In this document: positions 1-8,532 of the stretch, piece after piece
Layout of the letters: every line of letters starts with the position of its first letter
Numbering within the stretch: position 1 is the stretch's first letter
Origin: Leptolyngbyaceae cyanobacterium T60_A2020_046
Lineage (GTDB): Bacteria; Cyanobacteriota; Cyanobacteriia; Phormidesmidales; Phormidesmidaceae
Direction: 5' to 3'
Length of the DNA stretch: 33,203 bases
NCBI GenBank assembly: GCA_015272155.1
Contig: JACYME010000153.1
Location: 1 to 33,203 of the forward strand
Position numbers and translations under genes: made by a program
Notes under the pieces: model-generated
What the model saw: the letters and a program-made list of their open reading frames with translations, nothing else
Told to the model about the DNA's origin: nothing
Databases searched by the model: none

Positions 1-19
1 ACGGGGGCAGTTCTACCGA

Positions 20-793
20 CTATTCTTCAATTTGCAAGCGACGGGTGTGAATCACGAAGCCATCCTCCCGCACCAGCACCGCTGAGATCCAGCGCTGGTC
101 TGCCTGGCTCGGCGCACGCCCAACTTTGAACAGCCCTCCAGCAGCAAGTTGTTCTAGGTCAATAGGTCGAGGTGAGAAGAAACCCTCCGAGGTGACGCCT
201 TCTTCAACTGCGCGCCCTAGCAGTAGACGATTACCGAGGGGTTCTTGCACGATCGCGTCGAACCCGTACTGTGCCCCTGGCTTGACGGTTGCGGGTAATT
301 GCACCAGCACCGTGGGCGGATTTTCTCCCGACGTGAGCTGGGCCTCTTCTGAAATCACCTCTTGATAGACGATTTGGCCATTTTCAAAGCGCTGGCGCGA
401 TCGCACATCCGCTGTCAGGTCAAACTCTCGCCCGTCCTGAAGACGAGTGCCGCGAATTGTGGTCAATGTTTCTGCCACGATCGCCGCCCCCTCTGCCTCC
501 CACGACAACAGCTCAAGGTCGTAGGTGATGGTGGTTTGCTGCGCCCACAGATCCCGTAGGGTGGCTTCAAACTGGGTGCGGTTAAATCCATCGGCATGGC
601 GATAGCTATCGCCATAAAACGCCATGACGGCAGCAAGATCCTGTCGGTTGGCGGCGGCTTCAAGCTCCGAAAGGGCGGCAGTTAGCTCCGCTGGCGCAGT
701 TTCTGGGGGAGCAGCGATCGCGTGAGGGACAGCCCCCAACGTCATTCCCAGCATCCAAATCGGCCAAGTTGATCGAAGCCAGCGAGCTATCAT
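20..793 (-). CDS. Exported NTF2-like (SnoaL-type) protein of unknown role
   Basis: From the ATG at 793 the protein has 257 residues and begins with a typical signal peptide: a basic start (MIARWLRS), a hydrophobic stretch, then a likely signal peptidase I site at AIA|A. An upstream ATG at 847 would add 18 residues without signal-peptide character, so I prefer 793. The mature part starts with a region (ELEAAANRQDLAAVMAFYGDSY) of the kind seen in NTF2-like/SnoaL folds, followed by beta-rich sequence. A second half, from about residue 150, has no motif I recognise. It is inferred to be periplasmic or lumenal. No catalytic residues can be assigned. Alternatives include a general stress or binding protein. 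Confidence 0.8.
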   Translation of the reverse strand: MIARWLRSTWPIWMLGMTLGAVPHAIAAPPETAPAELTAALSELEAAANRQDLAAVMAFYGDSYRHADGFNRTQFEATLRDLWAQQTTITYDLELLSWEAEGAAIVAETLTTIRGTRLQDGREFDLTADVRSRQRFENGQIVYQEVISEEAQLTSGENPPTVLVQLPATVKPGAQYGFDAIVQEPLGNRLLLGRAVEEGVTSEGFFSPRPIDLEQLAAGGLFKVGRAPSQADQRWISAVLVREDGFVIHTRRLQIEE

Positions 794-1106
794 AGCTAAC
801 CCTAAATCCAATGAACAGTTCGGCGGACAATCGAGCGCCTGCTCCATAGGGTATCGTGAATTTCCGCCCAGCGCCCAGCGTCCCCACGACTGATCGCCAT
901 CGATATACTATTCAGTTCAGACTGCAAGCTGCGCAGCGGGTTCCACAGGACTCTCCGGTTACCCGCTGCGTCTCAGTTAATCTTGATTTGATGGGGGCTA
1001 AAATCTGGGAAGCGGAATCAAGTTGATTGGATGGGGCGGCGGGGTGTACGGCCTGGGGCCAAGGTGTCGTCCTTCAAAAGGTCGGGGAGACTTTCGTCAT
1101 ACAGCC

Positions 1107-1472
1107 CTAGGCATTCTCAAGGGAGGCAGGGGCATCGGAAGGTTGGGGTGGTTCTGTCGATCGCATTGGCGCAGCCAACAGCGTATCGATGGATGGCAAT
1201 GGTAAATGGGTCGAAAACTCAGCCGCAACAATCTTTTGGTTGCGGAGACTGGCCCATAAACTGCCGTGCTCGCCATCCACCGTAACCAGCACATCAGCGC
1301 CCTGTTGGGTCAGTTTGCAGGCTATGTGATAAAGCTGTGGACGATCTTGACTCGACCATCTTTGTACTCGGTAATACAGTTCGTTTCGATAGCGCATTCC
1401 GTCTTGAATGTCACCATTGAACCAAAACTTAAACATTTGGGCCTGATTTTCTGGAATGACCTTAGGCAGCAC
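1107..1472 (-). CDS. Small conserved-looking protein of unknown function
   Basis: The gene encodes 121 residues from a GTG start at 1472. The start is supported by a strong Shine-Dalgarno sequence: the minus strand reads GGAGGGGG four bases before the GTG. The N-terminal half is rich in aromatic residues and looks like a compact soluble domain (MFKFWFNGD, RYRNELYY). The last 25 or so residues are Pro/Ser/Ala-rich and probably disordered. There are no membrane segments and no signal peptide. It stands alone between two unrelated minus-strand genes with long spacers on both sides. I do not recognise the family, and no function is proposed. The RBS and the protein-like composition are the reasons to call it real. 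Confidence 0.7.
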   Translation of the reverse strand: MLPKVIPENQAQMFKFWFNGDIQDGMRYRNELYYRVQRWSSQDRPQLYHIACKLTQQGADVLVTVDGEHGSLWASLRNQKIVAAEFSTHLPLPSIDTLLAAPMRSTEPPQPSDAPASLENA

Positions 1473-1943
1473 AATTCCCCCTCCAAATATGGGAGTGAGT
1501 GTTGATGAATCGCACCCTGAATTTTGATGGCGCTAGCTGTGCAACTTACCCCAAGAGGGCTGCCTCAAGTTGTCACATTGGTTTCGCTCACACGGTTTTA
1601 ACAGTGACTAGATGCGCCCGAGCGTTTGGATAGGCAGGGGCACCGAGTATATTTCACAGGATGCAAACACGGGATCACTTGCTGAGCTTAATCAGTGCCT
1701 TAGGCAGCCTAATCCTTTTGCCTCAGTTCCTAAGACAACTGACTCCTCATGGGGTCTAATATCTCAGGATTAATCGCGATCGCTGCGTGAACTCGGTCAC
1801 ATTTGCAGAAAATTCATCTGTGCAGGCGAGCTTGGAGCGATCGCTACCTTTTGATATTCTCCCTTAGCCAAGGGTGGAGTGTCACGACGGATGGCTCGAC
1901 TGGGCACTGAATGCGGGATGGATTATCCCGCAACGATAAGCAG
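1473..1943. other. Gene-free spacer, 471 bp
   Basis: This stretch holds the RBS of the gene that starts at 1472 and the 3' flank of the receiver-like gene that ends at 1944. It contains a HIP1 octamer near 1785. I found no convincing ORF, tRNA or strong hairpin in it. An 11-base direct repeat, CCTTAGGCAGC, occurs at 1698-1708 and again at 1460-1470 inside the start of the neighbouring gene. It may be chance. Confidence 0.5.
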
Positions 1944-2387
1944 CTAGGAGGGCGAGTAGTAGGCATAGGATGTGGGATACGGGGGCGGCAGTGGTGCGTG
2001 CTGATAGGATTGCTTCGCGATCGCAGACTGCACCAGCGAGGTCAACACATCGTCCGTCAACGGCTTGACCAGAAACCCATCTACGTCGGGTGTGTCGTCG
2101 TGGGGCTCCCAATTGGGATGGCTCGACTCAGTGAGGGCAACAATCGTAACCTCGGTTTTTCCCGTTGATCCCCTGAGGGCATGAACCTGAGTTTTAACCC
2201 AAGTCAGGTCACTGCCCACCAAAATCACTAGGCAGGGTGTTGTTTGCCGCGCTTTTTCGAGGGCTTGCTCTGCGGAGGCCGCCACAAAAATGTCACACAG
2301 GCTTGCAGATGCGAGCGGAAAGTCCGCTCCGCCAAGCCAGCGCTGCTGCTCATCTAGAATCAGGACATATTTCTGAGGAAGTCGCAT
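1944..2387 (-). CDS. Receiver-like (pseudo-receiver) domain protein
   Basis: This 147-residue stand-alone protein has the outline of a CheY-type receiver. There is a first beta strand with an acidic pair (YVLILDE, D11/E12), then an alpha helix (AEQALEKA), the conserved Thr strand (IVALTES, T86), and the Lys-Pro pair (GFLVKPL, K108-P109). The strand that normally ends in the phosphoacceptor Asp reads PCLVILVG, with Val57 in the Asp position. An Asp lies three residues later (D60). Either the protein is not phosphorylated in the usual way or the alignment slips there. The C-terminal tail after residue 125 is Pro/Tyr/Ser-rich. No DNA-binding domain follows. There is no partner kinase next to it. 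The start has no obvious Shine-Dalgarno sequence. Confidence 0.8.
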   Translation of the reverse strand: MRLPQKYVLILDEQQRWLGGADFPLASASLCDIFVAASAEQALEKARQTTPCLVILVGSDLTWVKTQVHALRGSTGKTEVTIVALTESSHPNWEPHDDTPDVDGFLVKPLTDDVLTSLVQSAIAKQSYQHAPLPPPYPTSYAYYSPS

Positions 2388-2788
2388 TGATAATGAGGTA
2401 CTCTTCGCTTCTAGGATTCAGGAGGAATTAGGATTAAACTGCATCACGATGGAGCACTCACCTCCTCTCCACCTTGCTTAACCGATGTCCCTATTGTTCT
2501 TCATTTATTTCTGAATAGACTCAGAAATCCCCCTTTTTTTTAGCTTTACATCTCTCAAAGAAACGAGAATTAAAGCAATCTTGCGAGACAAATTAAAACT
2601 CTAGGTTGAAAACTTGTTGGGAATCAAAAAACTGTGAAATCCTTAATTCCATAGGAAGATTGGCGGGTACGGAGCTGGGTGCGAGGTTTCGCGAAACTCA
2701 GCCACGCTCTCCTCGCTAGGAAGTTGACAGGCTCACCGCTGCCCGGAGAAATGCGATCGCAAACGCTGAATTGATGGCGCAAGGCGAG
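2388..2788. other. Gene-free spacer, 401 bp, with a 12-bp palindrome
   Basis: The spacer lies between the receiver-like gene and the 3' end of thyX. It contains a T-run near 2530 and an exact 12-bp palindrome, GTTTCGCGAAAC, at 2686-2697. This could be a protein-binding site or chance. No ORF or RNA gene is supported. Confidence 0.4.
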
Positions 2789-3511
2789 TTATGGTGCAAG
2801 ACGGGCTTTTTTCATGCGATTCTCTTCATACCAGGCCGCGATCGCGGGCACCCAGTCTTGAAAGTGAGGCCAAATCAGCTCACACATTTTTTGGGCTTCT
2901 AATTGGGCGTCTGCTTTCCATCGCAGATCGAGCAGATGCATGAGCGATCGCACATTTGCCGACATCACCCAATGTTGCCGAATATCAAAGGGAATCAGCC
3001 CTCGTGCATGTTCCTCCGAAAAGCCTTGCTGGATGCGCTCTTGATAGCGGCGACTCGCTTCCAAGCACCAGTCAACATCCTGCTGGCGTTGGGCTTCGGT
3101 GTACTCATACTTCTTGCCCTGACGATCGGTATAAAAGCCCAGGGGCCGCAGGTAGAAGACTTCTTCAACGTCGCGTTTGCCCTCCACGACATCTAAGATG
3201 CGCTGGCCAGTATACCGAAAACTCTGCACATCGAAGGACAGCCCCACCCGGTGTGTCCGAATCTGCTGCATGGTGCTGTGGGGAAACCACCCGATATTCA
3301 GCACAATTTGAGGATGCTCCAAAGGGCCGTAGTGACCGCGTCCGCCTTTCAGTAAATTGGTGACGACAATGTCGCCACATCGGGCTTCATTGGGCCAGCG
3401 ATCGCGATCGTGGGCAACAAATTCCTCCGCATAATCCTGATGCATCCCGGCATAAATAACCTGCTGAGGATTTAGGGTTTGCGAGATGACTTCTACTGTA
3501 AAACGATTCAT
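2789..3511 (-). CDS. thyX: Flavin-dependent thymidylate synthase ThyX
   Basis: The protein is 240 residues long, the usual size for the family. ThyX makes dTMP from dUMP with methylene-tetrahydrofolate as carbon donor and FAD/NADPH as reductant, in the cytosol. The signature region at residues 85-101 reads RTHRVGLSFDVQSFRYTG. This is a variant of the classical RHRx7S ThyX motif, with Thr in place of the first Arg and one extra residue before the Ser. Further conserved-looking blocks are GGRGHYGPLEHPQIVL near 57-72 and the C-terminal RSLMHLLDLRWKADAQ, which fits the ThyX helix that carries the NxxSLxHFLxLR-type motif. It stands alone on the minus strand. The presence of ThyX suggests a ThyA-independent dTMP route, but ThyA elsewhere cannot be excluded. 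Confidence 0.95.
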   Translation of the reverse strand: MNRFTVEVISQTLNPQQVIYAGMHQDYAEEFVAHDRDRWPNEARCGDIVVTNLLKGGRGHYGPLEHPQIVLNIGWFPHSTMQQIRTHRVGLSFDVQSFRYTGQRILDVVEGKRDVEEVFYLRPLGFYTDRQGKKYEYTEAQRQQDVDWCLEASRRYQERIQQGFSEEHARGLIPFDIRQHWVMSANVRSLMHLLDLRWKADAQLEAQKMCELIWPHFQDWVPAIAAWYEENRMKKARLAP

Positions 3512-3654
3512 TCTGATGGCAATGTAATCAAATTTTCAAGAATGATAGGGCTGGCGAGTAGAGCACCGTACAAACCAGACTAATAATGCGGGGCAGCTTG
3601 GGTTTAGGAGTAAGGGGCGTGACGGATGGGAGGGGATGAGATGCCTGCTGTGTG

Positions 3655-4494
3655 TTACTCAGGCAACAGCTCAACGTAGTTGTTGTAGGCATCCAGCGAA
3701 GTGAAGTTTTCTGGAATGGGGGCGTCGGCGCGCTGGCGATTGGAATGAAGGGATGAAAGCGGTAGTGTGCCCTGGGGTAATGCAGCGGTGGTCGGGTGTA
3801 GCGCGGTCAACGCTTCGCGAAGGGCGGTTCTCACTAGGGGTTCGGGCTCTTGGGCCAGCATGAGATGAAAGCAGTCGATCAGGTGCGATCGCAGCGTCAC
3901 GGGCGACCCTGGCACATAGGTGACATCGCGCCTTGCAGTGGCCCAGTGAGTCAGGTCGCGAACCGCCATGAGCCGACGGAGGGGATCCGCATGGGTCAGG
4001 AGATGCCACTGGCTGGCTATGCGATCGCCGCCTAAAGCAGCATCCTGAGATTGCACGGACGATTCTGGTGGTGTGGCGGCGCGATCGCGTTGGCTTAGTG
4101 CCAGCAGTGCGATCGCATTAGTCATGCCCAATGTCAAAACTGCGACCGGTGCCCAAGCCGTTCCCGGATCAGCCCAGAGGGCTGCTGTCCCATAGGTCAC
4201 CGCAAATGCGGAGGCTGTCAGAACCCATCGTCGCCGCTGAGGATCTGCCAACAGGCGACGCAGGTGGTGCAGCACCCGCGTGATTTGGCAATCAACCTCG
4301 GAGTGATCGCACGCCACCAGGCGATAGGTCGAGAGCCCTGCCGCGATCGCAATCAACAGCTTGCCATCCACCAAAGCCGCGAGCAATGCCAATAAAAACC
4401 ACCGACCATAGCGGCGATAAACCCGTGCGTTTTGACGATACACCTCAGAGAGTTTGTCAGTTGCCCCGTGCCCGAGCCGAAGCAACCCGTCCAT
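3655..4494 (-). CDS. Conserved-type membrane protein with a helical C-terminal domain, unknown function
   Basis: I choose the ATG at 4494 (279 residues). The frame stays open to a TTG at 4530 and a GTG at 4524, and neither has a clear ribosome site, so the start is uncertain. Three or four hydrophobic segments lie in the first half: WFLLALLAALVDGKLLIAIA (a helical pair), WVLTASAFAVTYGTAALWA, and WAPVAVLTLGMTNAIALLAL. The second half is soluble and helical (LRRLMAVRDLTHWATARRD, LVRTALREALTAL). It recalls HEAT/armadillo-like helices, but that is a loose impression. It ends in a NFTSLDAYNNYVELLPE tail. No enzyme motif is visible. Neighbours thyX and the purine permease give no firm functional hint beyond proximity. 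Confidence 0.65.
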   Translation of the reverse strand: MDGLLRLGHGATDKLSEVYRQNARVYRRYGRWFLLALLAALVDGKLLIAIAAGLSTYRLVACDHSEVDCQITRVLHHLRRLLADPQRRRWVLTASAFAVTYGTAALWADPGTAWAPVAVLTLGMTNAIALLALSQRDRAATPPESSVQSQDAALGGDRIASQWHLLTHADPLRRLMAVRDLTHWATARRDVTYVPGSPVTLRSHLIDCFHLMLAQEPEPLVRTALREALTALHPTTAALPQGTLPLSSLHSNRQRADAPIPENFTSLDAYNNYVELLPE

Positions 4495-4705
4495 TTCCAA
4501 TGACGCCTGTGTCACCTTTGCCACGCTCAACCATCAATGCCTTGTTATGCTCACACAGTGCCCCATCGCACCGCAAGCTGCGCTCTTGAAACTGTCGGGA
4601 ATGTTGAGCTATCGCAGCTTCTTGAGACTACTTGAGGATTCGCGATTGCGCCCACACCCCACACCAAAGCAGCGCGGCTTCATCATGGCAGGAATGACCG
4701 CAGAG

Positions 4706-6127
4706 TTACGCGACCCCTAGCCCCATCAACACAAATCGCAACACAAACACAGCGGCCAACAGCCAGACCACCCAGCTTACCTCCTTACCCTTGCCCTGGA
4801 AGGCCTTGACCAAGGGATACACGATAAAGCCCACCGCTAACCCCTCCGCGATGGAGTAGGTCAGGGGCATCAGCAAAATCGTGAGAAACGCCGGGATCGA
4901 CTCCGCCGGATCCGCCCAGCGAATCCCTGCCGCACTGCCCATCATCAGCACCCCCACCAAAATCAGCGCTGGGGCTGTGGCATAGCCCGGAATCGCCGAT
5001 AGAAGAGGAATGAAGAAAATCGACAGCAGAAAACAGCCCGCCGTCACCACCGCCGTAAAGCCCGATCGCCCGCCTTCCGCAATGCCCGAAGCAGACTCGA
5101 TGTAGCTGGTTACGGTGGAGGTGCCCAAAATTGCGCCCGCCGTCGTGCCCACCGCATCGGCGAGCAGTGCTTGGTTGGCCCGGGGTAGTTCGCCCTTGTC
5201 GTTCACAAATCCGGCCTGGATGCCAATGCCCGATAACGTCCCCACCGTGTCAAACAAATCGACAAAGAGAAAGACAAACACCACCGCGAGGAAGTTCGCA
5301 ATGCCGACGCCGCCAATCAGACCTAGGCCAGAAAACGCTTGGCCAAAGAGATCTGCGGGCCAAATCGGGGGGCCAACAATGCCCTGGGGCCAAGGGCTAA
5401 TGCCCAGAATCCATCCCAGCAGGGCAGTCGCCAAAATGCCCCACAGCAACGCCCCAGGTATCCGACGAGCCACGAAGGCCGCAGAGATCAAGATTCCCGC
5501 CAGGGCCATTAGGGTTTCGGGCTGGGATAGGCTGCCTAGGGTGGTTTTGGTGGCCTCCGAGGCCACGATGATGCCTGCGCCCTCCACTGCCGGATCTCCC
5601 GACAGGGCAATGTAGGCAATGAAGAGGCCAATTCCGGCAGCGGTGGCCCGCTTCAGACATTCGGGAATGGCGGTGATGATCTGGGCACGAACGTTGCTGA
5701 GGGTCAGCAGAATAAAGATGATGCCTTCGATGAGGACGGCAGCTAGGGCGACTCGCCAGTCGATGCCTAAGCCCAGCACCACAGAGAAGGCAAAGAAGGC
5801 GTTGAGCCCCATCCCCGGTGCAAGGGCAATGGGGTAGTTGGCGAGTAGCCCCATGACGAGGGTGGCGATCGCGGCAGAAATGCCCGTGGCTACCACAAGC
5901 TCGCCAAACAAATCCCCGCTTTCAGTCAGAAAAATGGCGCTCGATAAAATGCTGGGGTTCACCACCAGAATGTAGGCCACTGTGATGAAGGTGGTGATCC
6001 CCGCAATCACTTCGATTTGGAGACTGGTGTTGAGGGTCTCAAAATCAAAGAATCGGGCGATCGCGCCCTCGGCTCCGGGTGCTTCCGATGGGGCCGTGTC
6101 TAAAGGTTCTGGAGAATGGTCACTCAT
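4706..6127 (-). CDS. NCS2-family purine permease, AzgA type (adenine/guanine/hypoxanthine)
   Basis: The protein is a polytopic membrane transporter of 473 residues from the ATG at 6127, with 12 or more hydrophobic segments. Its opening block RFFDFETLNTSLQIEVIAGITTFITVAYILVVNP is the hallmark of AzgA-like permeases. Other typical blocks are APGMGLNAFFAFSVV and VFLFVDLFDTVGTLSGIG, plus GTSTVTSYIESASGIAEGGRSG, the loop that lines the purine site in the family. It is inferred to import purine bases through the plasma membrane by proton symport. The in-frame ATG at 6184 has a GAGGGG sequence upstream and would add 19 residues (MCTRMLGFQ...), so the longer form cannot be excluded. Divergent msrA begins 173 bp away. 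Confidence 0.9.
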   Translation of the reverse strand: MSDHSPEPLDTAPSEAPGAEGAIARFFDFETLNTSLQIEVIAGITTFITVAYILVVNPSILSSAIFLTESGDLFGELVVATGISAAIATLVMGLLANYPIALAPGMGLNAFFAFSVVLGLGIDWRVALAAVLIEGIIFILLTLSNVRAQIITAIPECLKRATAAGIGLFIAYIALSGDPAVEGAGIIVASEATKTTLGSLSQPETLMALAGILISAAFVARRIPGALLWGILATALLGWILGISPWPQGIVGPPIWPADLFGQAFSGLGLIGGVGIANFLAVVFVFLFVDLFDTVGTLSGIGIQAGFVNDKGELPRANQALLADAVGTTAGAILGTSTVTSYIESASGIAEGGRSGFTAVVTAGCFLLSIFFIPLLSAIPGYATAPALILVGVLMMGSAAGIRWADPAESIPAFLTILLMPLTYSIAEGLAVGFIVYPLVKAFQGKGKEVSWVVWLLAAVFVLRFVLMGLGVA

Positions 6128-6300
6128 AGACGATGCAAGGCTAAAGTCCAGAATCAGTTGAAACCCAAGCATCCTAGTACACATTTCGTCCCCTCGTCGG
6201 TGCCTGCGCTACATTCCTTTTTTCCCGATCGCTGCCCACCCCACTCCACAAAAACCTTGGCCTAAGATGATAGGAGTGACACTTCCCAGGCTTAATTTTC

Positions 6301-6954
6301 ATGGTGCTATTTGGCTTTGGTAAAAAACTCTCAATCCCCAGCGCCTCGGAGGCACTGCCGGGTCGTAGCGAAGCAATGCCCGTCCCTGATCGCCATTATG
6401 TGAATGGCAATCCCCTCAAGCCGCCCTTCCCGGCGGGTATGGAAACGGCGCTATTTGGCATGGGCTGCTTTTGGGGCGCTGAGCGCAAGTTTTGGCAGAC
6501 TGAAGGCGTCTTCACCACTGCCGTGGGCTACGCGGCTGGACACACCCCCAACCCCACCTATCGTGAGGTGTGCTCGGGCATGACCGGCCACAACGAGGTC
6601 GTTTTGGTGGTGTTTGATCCGCAGATTATTCCCTATGAGGGCATTCTCAAGGTCTTTTGGGAAAACCATAACCCCACCCAAGGGATGCGCCAAGGCAACG
6701 ACGTAGGCACCCAGTATCGCTCCGGGATTTACACCTATTCCGACAGCCAGCGATCGCTGGCCCAGGCGTCGTATCAGGTCTATCAAGAGCAACTCAACGC
6801 TGCAGGCTATGGGCAAATCACGACGGAAATCCTAGACGCACCGCCGTTTTATTACGCAGAGGAGTATCACCAGCAATATCTGGCCAAAAATCCCGGCGGA
6901 TATTGCGGGTTAGGTGGCACTGGGGTGGCCTGCCCCACTGGCCTTGCCGTGTAG
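6301..6954 (+). CDS. msrA: Peptide-methionine (S)-S-oxide reductase MsrA
   Basis: The 217-residue enzyme reduces the S-epimer of methionine sulfoxide in proteins and so repairs oxidative damage. The catalytic motif GCFWGAE is at residues 55-61, with Cys56 as the nucleophile. Other family blocks are [50 protein letters not shown] and [12 protein letters not shown]. The C-terminal tail ([13 protein letters not shown]) holds two Cys that are candidates for resolving and recycling residues. The first 45 residues form a cyanobacterial-type N-terminal extension. The start ATG at 6301 is the first codon of the frame. The gene ends 24 bp before a strong hairpin terminator. Confidence 0.95.
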   Translation: MVLFGFGKKLSIPSASEALPGRSEAMPVPDRHYVNGNPLKPPFPAGMETALFGMGCFWGAERKFWQTEGVFTTAVGYAAGHTPNPTYREVCSGMTGHNEVVLVVFDPQIIPYEGILKVFWENHNPTQGMRQGNDVGTQYRSGIYTYSDSQRSLAQASYQVYQEQLNAAGYGQITTEILDAPPFYYAEEYHQQYLAKNPGGYCGLGGTGVACPTGLAV

Positions 6955-6977
6955 CCTGTGCCAGGTTTCTGGAACAC

Positions 6978-7014
6978 AAACGCGCTCGTTCAAGAACGGG
7001 TGCGTTTCGTTTTG
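6978..7014 (+). terminator. Hairpin terminator after msrA
   Basis: Two 14-base arms (6978-6991 and 6994-7007) match at 12 positions. One of the other two is a G-U pair. The two-base centre makes a tight hairpin, followed by CGTTTTGG. It lies 24 bp after the msrA stop. Because pheS ends on the other strand at 7076, it may also stop transcripts from that side. Confidence 0.7.
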
Positions 7015-7075
7015 GCATCCCTGTGGAGTGGCAGTTGAAATGGGCGGGGCGGGGAAATCGCGATCGCCCCCGTCT

Positions 7076-8089
7076 TTAAAACTGACGCAAAAATCGCAGA
7101 TCACTGCTGTACAGGCGGCGGATATCGTCAATCTCGTGCTGCACCATCGCTAACCGCTCCACCCCTAGCCCAGCGGCAAACCCGCTATATACGTCGGGAT
7201 CATATCCCACTGCGGCCAGGACATTTGGGTCAATCATGCCGCAGCCCAACACCTCTAGCCAGCGGCCATTCCATTCCACATCCACCTCTGCCGACGGCTC
7301 TGTAAAGGGAAAAAAGCTGGGGCGAAAGCGAATGGGAATCTCGCCAAACAGTTCATCAATAAAGGCTCGAATCGTGCCGCGCAGGTCAGTAAACGTGATG
7401 CCCTTATCCACCGCGAAAAACTCGATTTGGTGAAACACAGCGGCGTGGGTTGCATCCACGGTATCCCGCCGATAGCAGCGCCCCGTCGCCAACACTCGGC
7501 ACGGGGGCTCGTGCTCTTTCATGTAGCGAATTTGCACGTTGGAGGTGTGCGTCCGCATGAGGTCGCCATTGGGGAGATACAGCGTATCCTGCATGTCGCG
7601 GGCAGGGTGATCGGGCAAAAAGTTGAGCGCCTCAAAGTTGTAATAGTCGGTTTCAATTTCGGGGCCACCCGCCACGGTGTAGCCGAGCCCAACAAAGATT
7701 TCCGTGATCTGGTCGATGATGCTGTTGATGGGGTGGATGTGCCCTTGGGGACGATAGACCCCAGGCATGGTGACATCCAGGGTTTCGGCGCTGAGCTGAG
7801 CCTCAATCTGGGCGGATTGAAGGGACGCTTTGCGCTCGTCCAGTTGGGCTTGCAAAGTATCCTTTACGGTATTGGCCAGGGTCCCGATGCGGGGGCGATC
7901 CTCGGGTGCTAGCTTGCCCATGCCCCCCAGTACCTTGGAAACCTGTCCTTTCTTGCCCAGGTAGTTCACGCGCAGTTGTTCCAGGCTGTCGAGATCGCTG
8001 GCGGTTGCAATCGCCGCGATCGCCGTCTCTTGCAGCGTTGTCAGTTGCTCTTCCAGGCTTGTTTGCGGGGAGGTCATGCCAGTCGTCAT
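7076..8089 (-). CDS. pheS: Phenylalanine--tRNA ligase alpha subunit PheS
   Basis: The 337-residue catalytic subunit of the alpha2-beta2 class II synthetase charges tRNA-Phe in the cytosol. The N-terminal coiled-coil region (about 1-100) has the typical [22 protein letters not shown] block. The catalytic core shows [19 protein letters not shown], then the motif-2 region [24 protein letters not shown]. Further on are [16 protein letters not shown] and the motif-3 element GLGVERLAM near the C-terminus. The length matches the family. ATG codons at 8089 and 8077 are both possible starts, and I keep the longer form. pheT is not adjacent, as is usual in cyanobacteria. Confidence 0.95.
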   Translation of the reverse strand: MTTGMTSPQTSLEEQLTTLQETAIAAIATASDLDSLEQLRVNYLGKKGQVSKVLGGMGKLAPEDRPRIGTLANTVKDTLQAQLDERKASLQSAQIEAQLSAETLDVTMPGVYRPQGHIHPINSIIDQITEIFVGLGYTVAGGPEIETDYYNFEALNFLPDHPARDMQDTLYLPNGDLMRTHTSNVQIRYMKEHEPPCRVLATGRCYRRDTVDATHAAVFHQIEFFAVDKGITFTDLRGTIRAFIDELFGEIPIRFRPSFFPFTEPSAEVDVEWNGRWLEVLGCGMIDPNVLAAVGYDPDVYSGFAAGLGVERLAMVQHEIDDIRRLYSSDLRFLRQF

Positions 8090-8283
8090 GGTCGTCTACT
8101 ACGTTGATGCGGGAGGGGTTGGCCGCAGGGGATGAGTCGCAACAGCGTTATAACTCTGTCCATGCTCCACGGTCTGCCATCCTCTAGTGTATGGGGTTGA
8201 TGCCCGCTTAGGCTGCTTGGGTGCGGCCTTCCTCGGAATTTTGCTCACCATTCACCCCGTCTGCCCCATCAAGTCTGCCCTAG

Positions 8284-8319
8284 GAACCCGCGATCGCGAT
8301 GACGGGCGATCGCGGGTTC
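8284..8319. repeat. 14-bp perfect stem-loop built on two HIP1 octamers
   Basis: The arms GAACCCGCGATCGC (8284-8297) and GCGATCGCGGGTTC (8306-8319) are exact reverse complements, with the 8-base loop GATGACGG. Each arm contains a HIP1 octamer. The loop bases GATGAC (8298-8303) are complementary to GTCATC at 8324-8329, so a pseudoknot or an alternative pairing (GCGATGAC with GTCATCGC, 8296-8303 and 8324-8331) is possible. Confidence 0.8.
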
Positions 8320-8347
8320 GGATGTCATCGCCGCGCCGGGTTTTCCC

Positions 8348-8369
8348 AACGCCTCGAATCTCAGGCGTT
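8348..8369. repeat. 7-bp perfect stem-loop, 8-base loop
   Basis: AACGCCT (8348-8354) and AGGCGTT (8363-8369) pair around the loop CGAATCTC. It is the middle one of three hairpins in the pheS-surE spacer. Confidence 0.6.
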
Positions 8370-8390
8370 AACGTGGGAGAGGAGTTTTCC

Positions 8391-8430
8391 GAACTGATCC
8401 ATTTCAGGGAATGCTGAAATGGATCAGTTC
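8391..8430. repeat. 16-bp perfect stem-loop upstream of surE
   Basis: GAACTGATCCATTTCA (8391-8406) is the exact reverse complement of TGAAATGGATCAGTTC (8415-8430), around the 8-base loop GGGAATGC. This is the longest perfect stem in the window. No T-run follows on either strand, so it is not a standard terminator. It ends about 100 bp before the surE start. An RNA structure in the surE leader or a small repeat element are both possible. Confidence 0.8.
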
Positions 8431-8532
8431 CCCCGAAATTCTGAAGTGCCCCCTTCTGTGGACTGGGCCACTGCCCAATCCTAAAGCCTGAGGAATGCTG
8501 GTGTAGTTGATCCTTTTCCTTTGCCAAACTGC

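Larger units (their letters stand above)
8090..8532. other. Divergent pheS-surE spacer, 443 bp, highly structured
   Basis: This region must hold the promoters of both pheS (minus) and surE (plus). No ORF in it is convincing. It contains three consecutive perfect hairpins at 8284-8319, 8348-8369 and 8391-8430, listed separately. All three have 8-base loops, and none is followed by a T-run that would mark a simple terminator. Confidence 0.6.

Noticed and set aside
1460-1708. 11-base direct repeat CCTTAGGCAGC
   Set aside because: Only two copies were seen, one inside coding sequence. It may easily be chance in 33 kb.
1728-1750. Resemblance to the Yfr1 core (ACTCCTCA...)
   Set aside because: Only the first eight bases match the Yfr1 core, and the two flanking stem-loops are absent.
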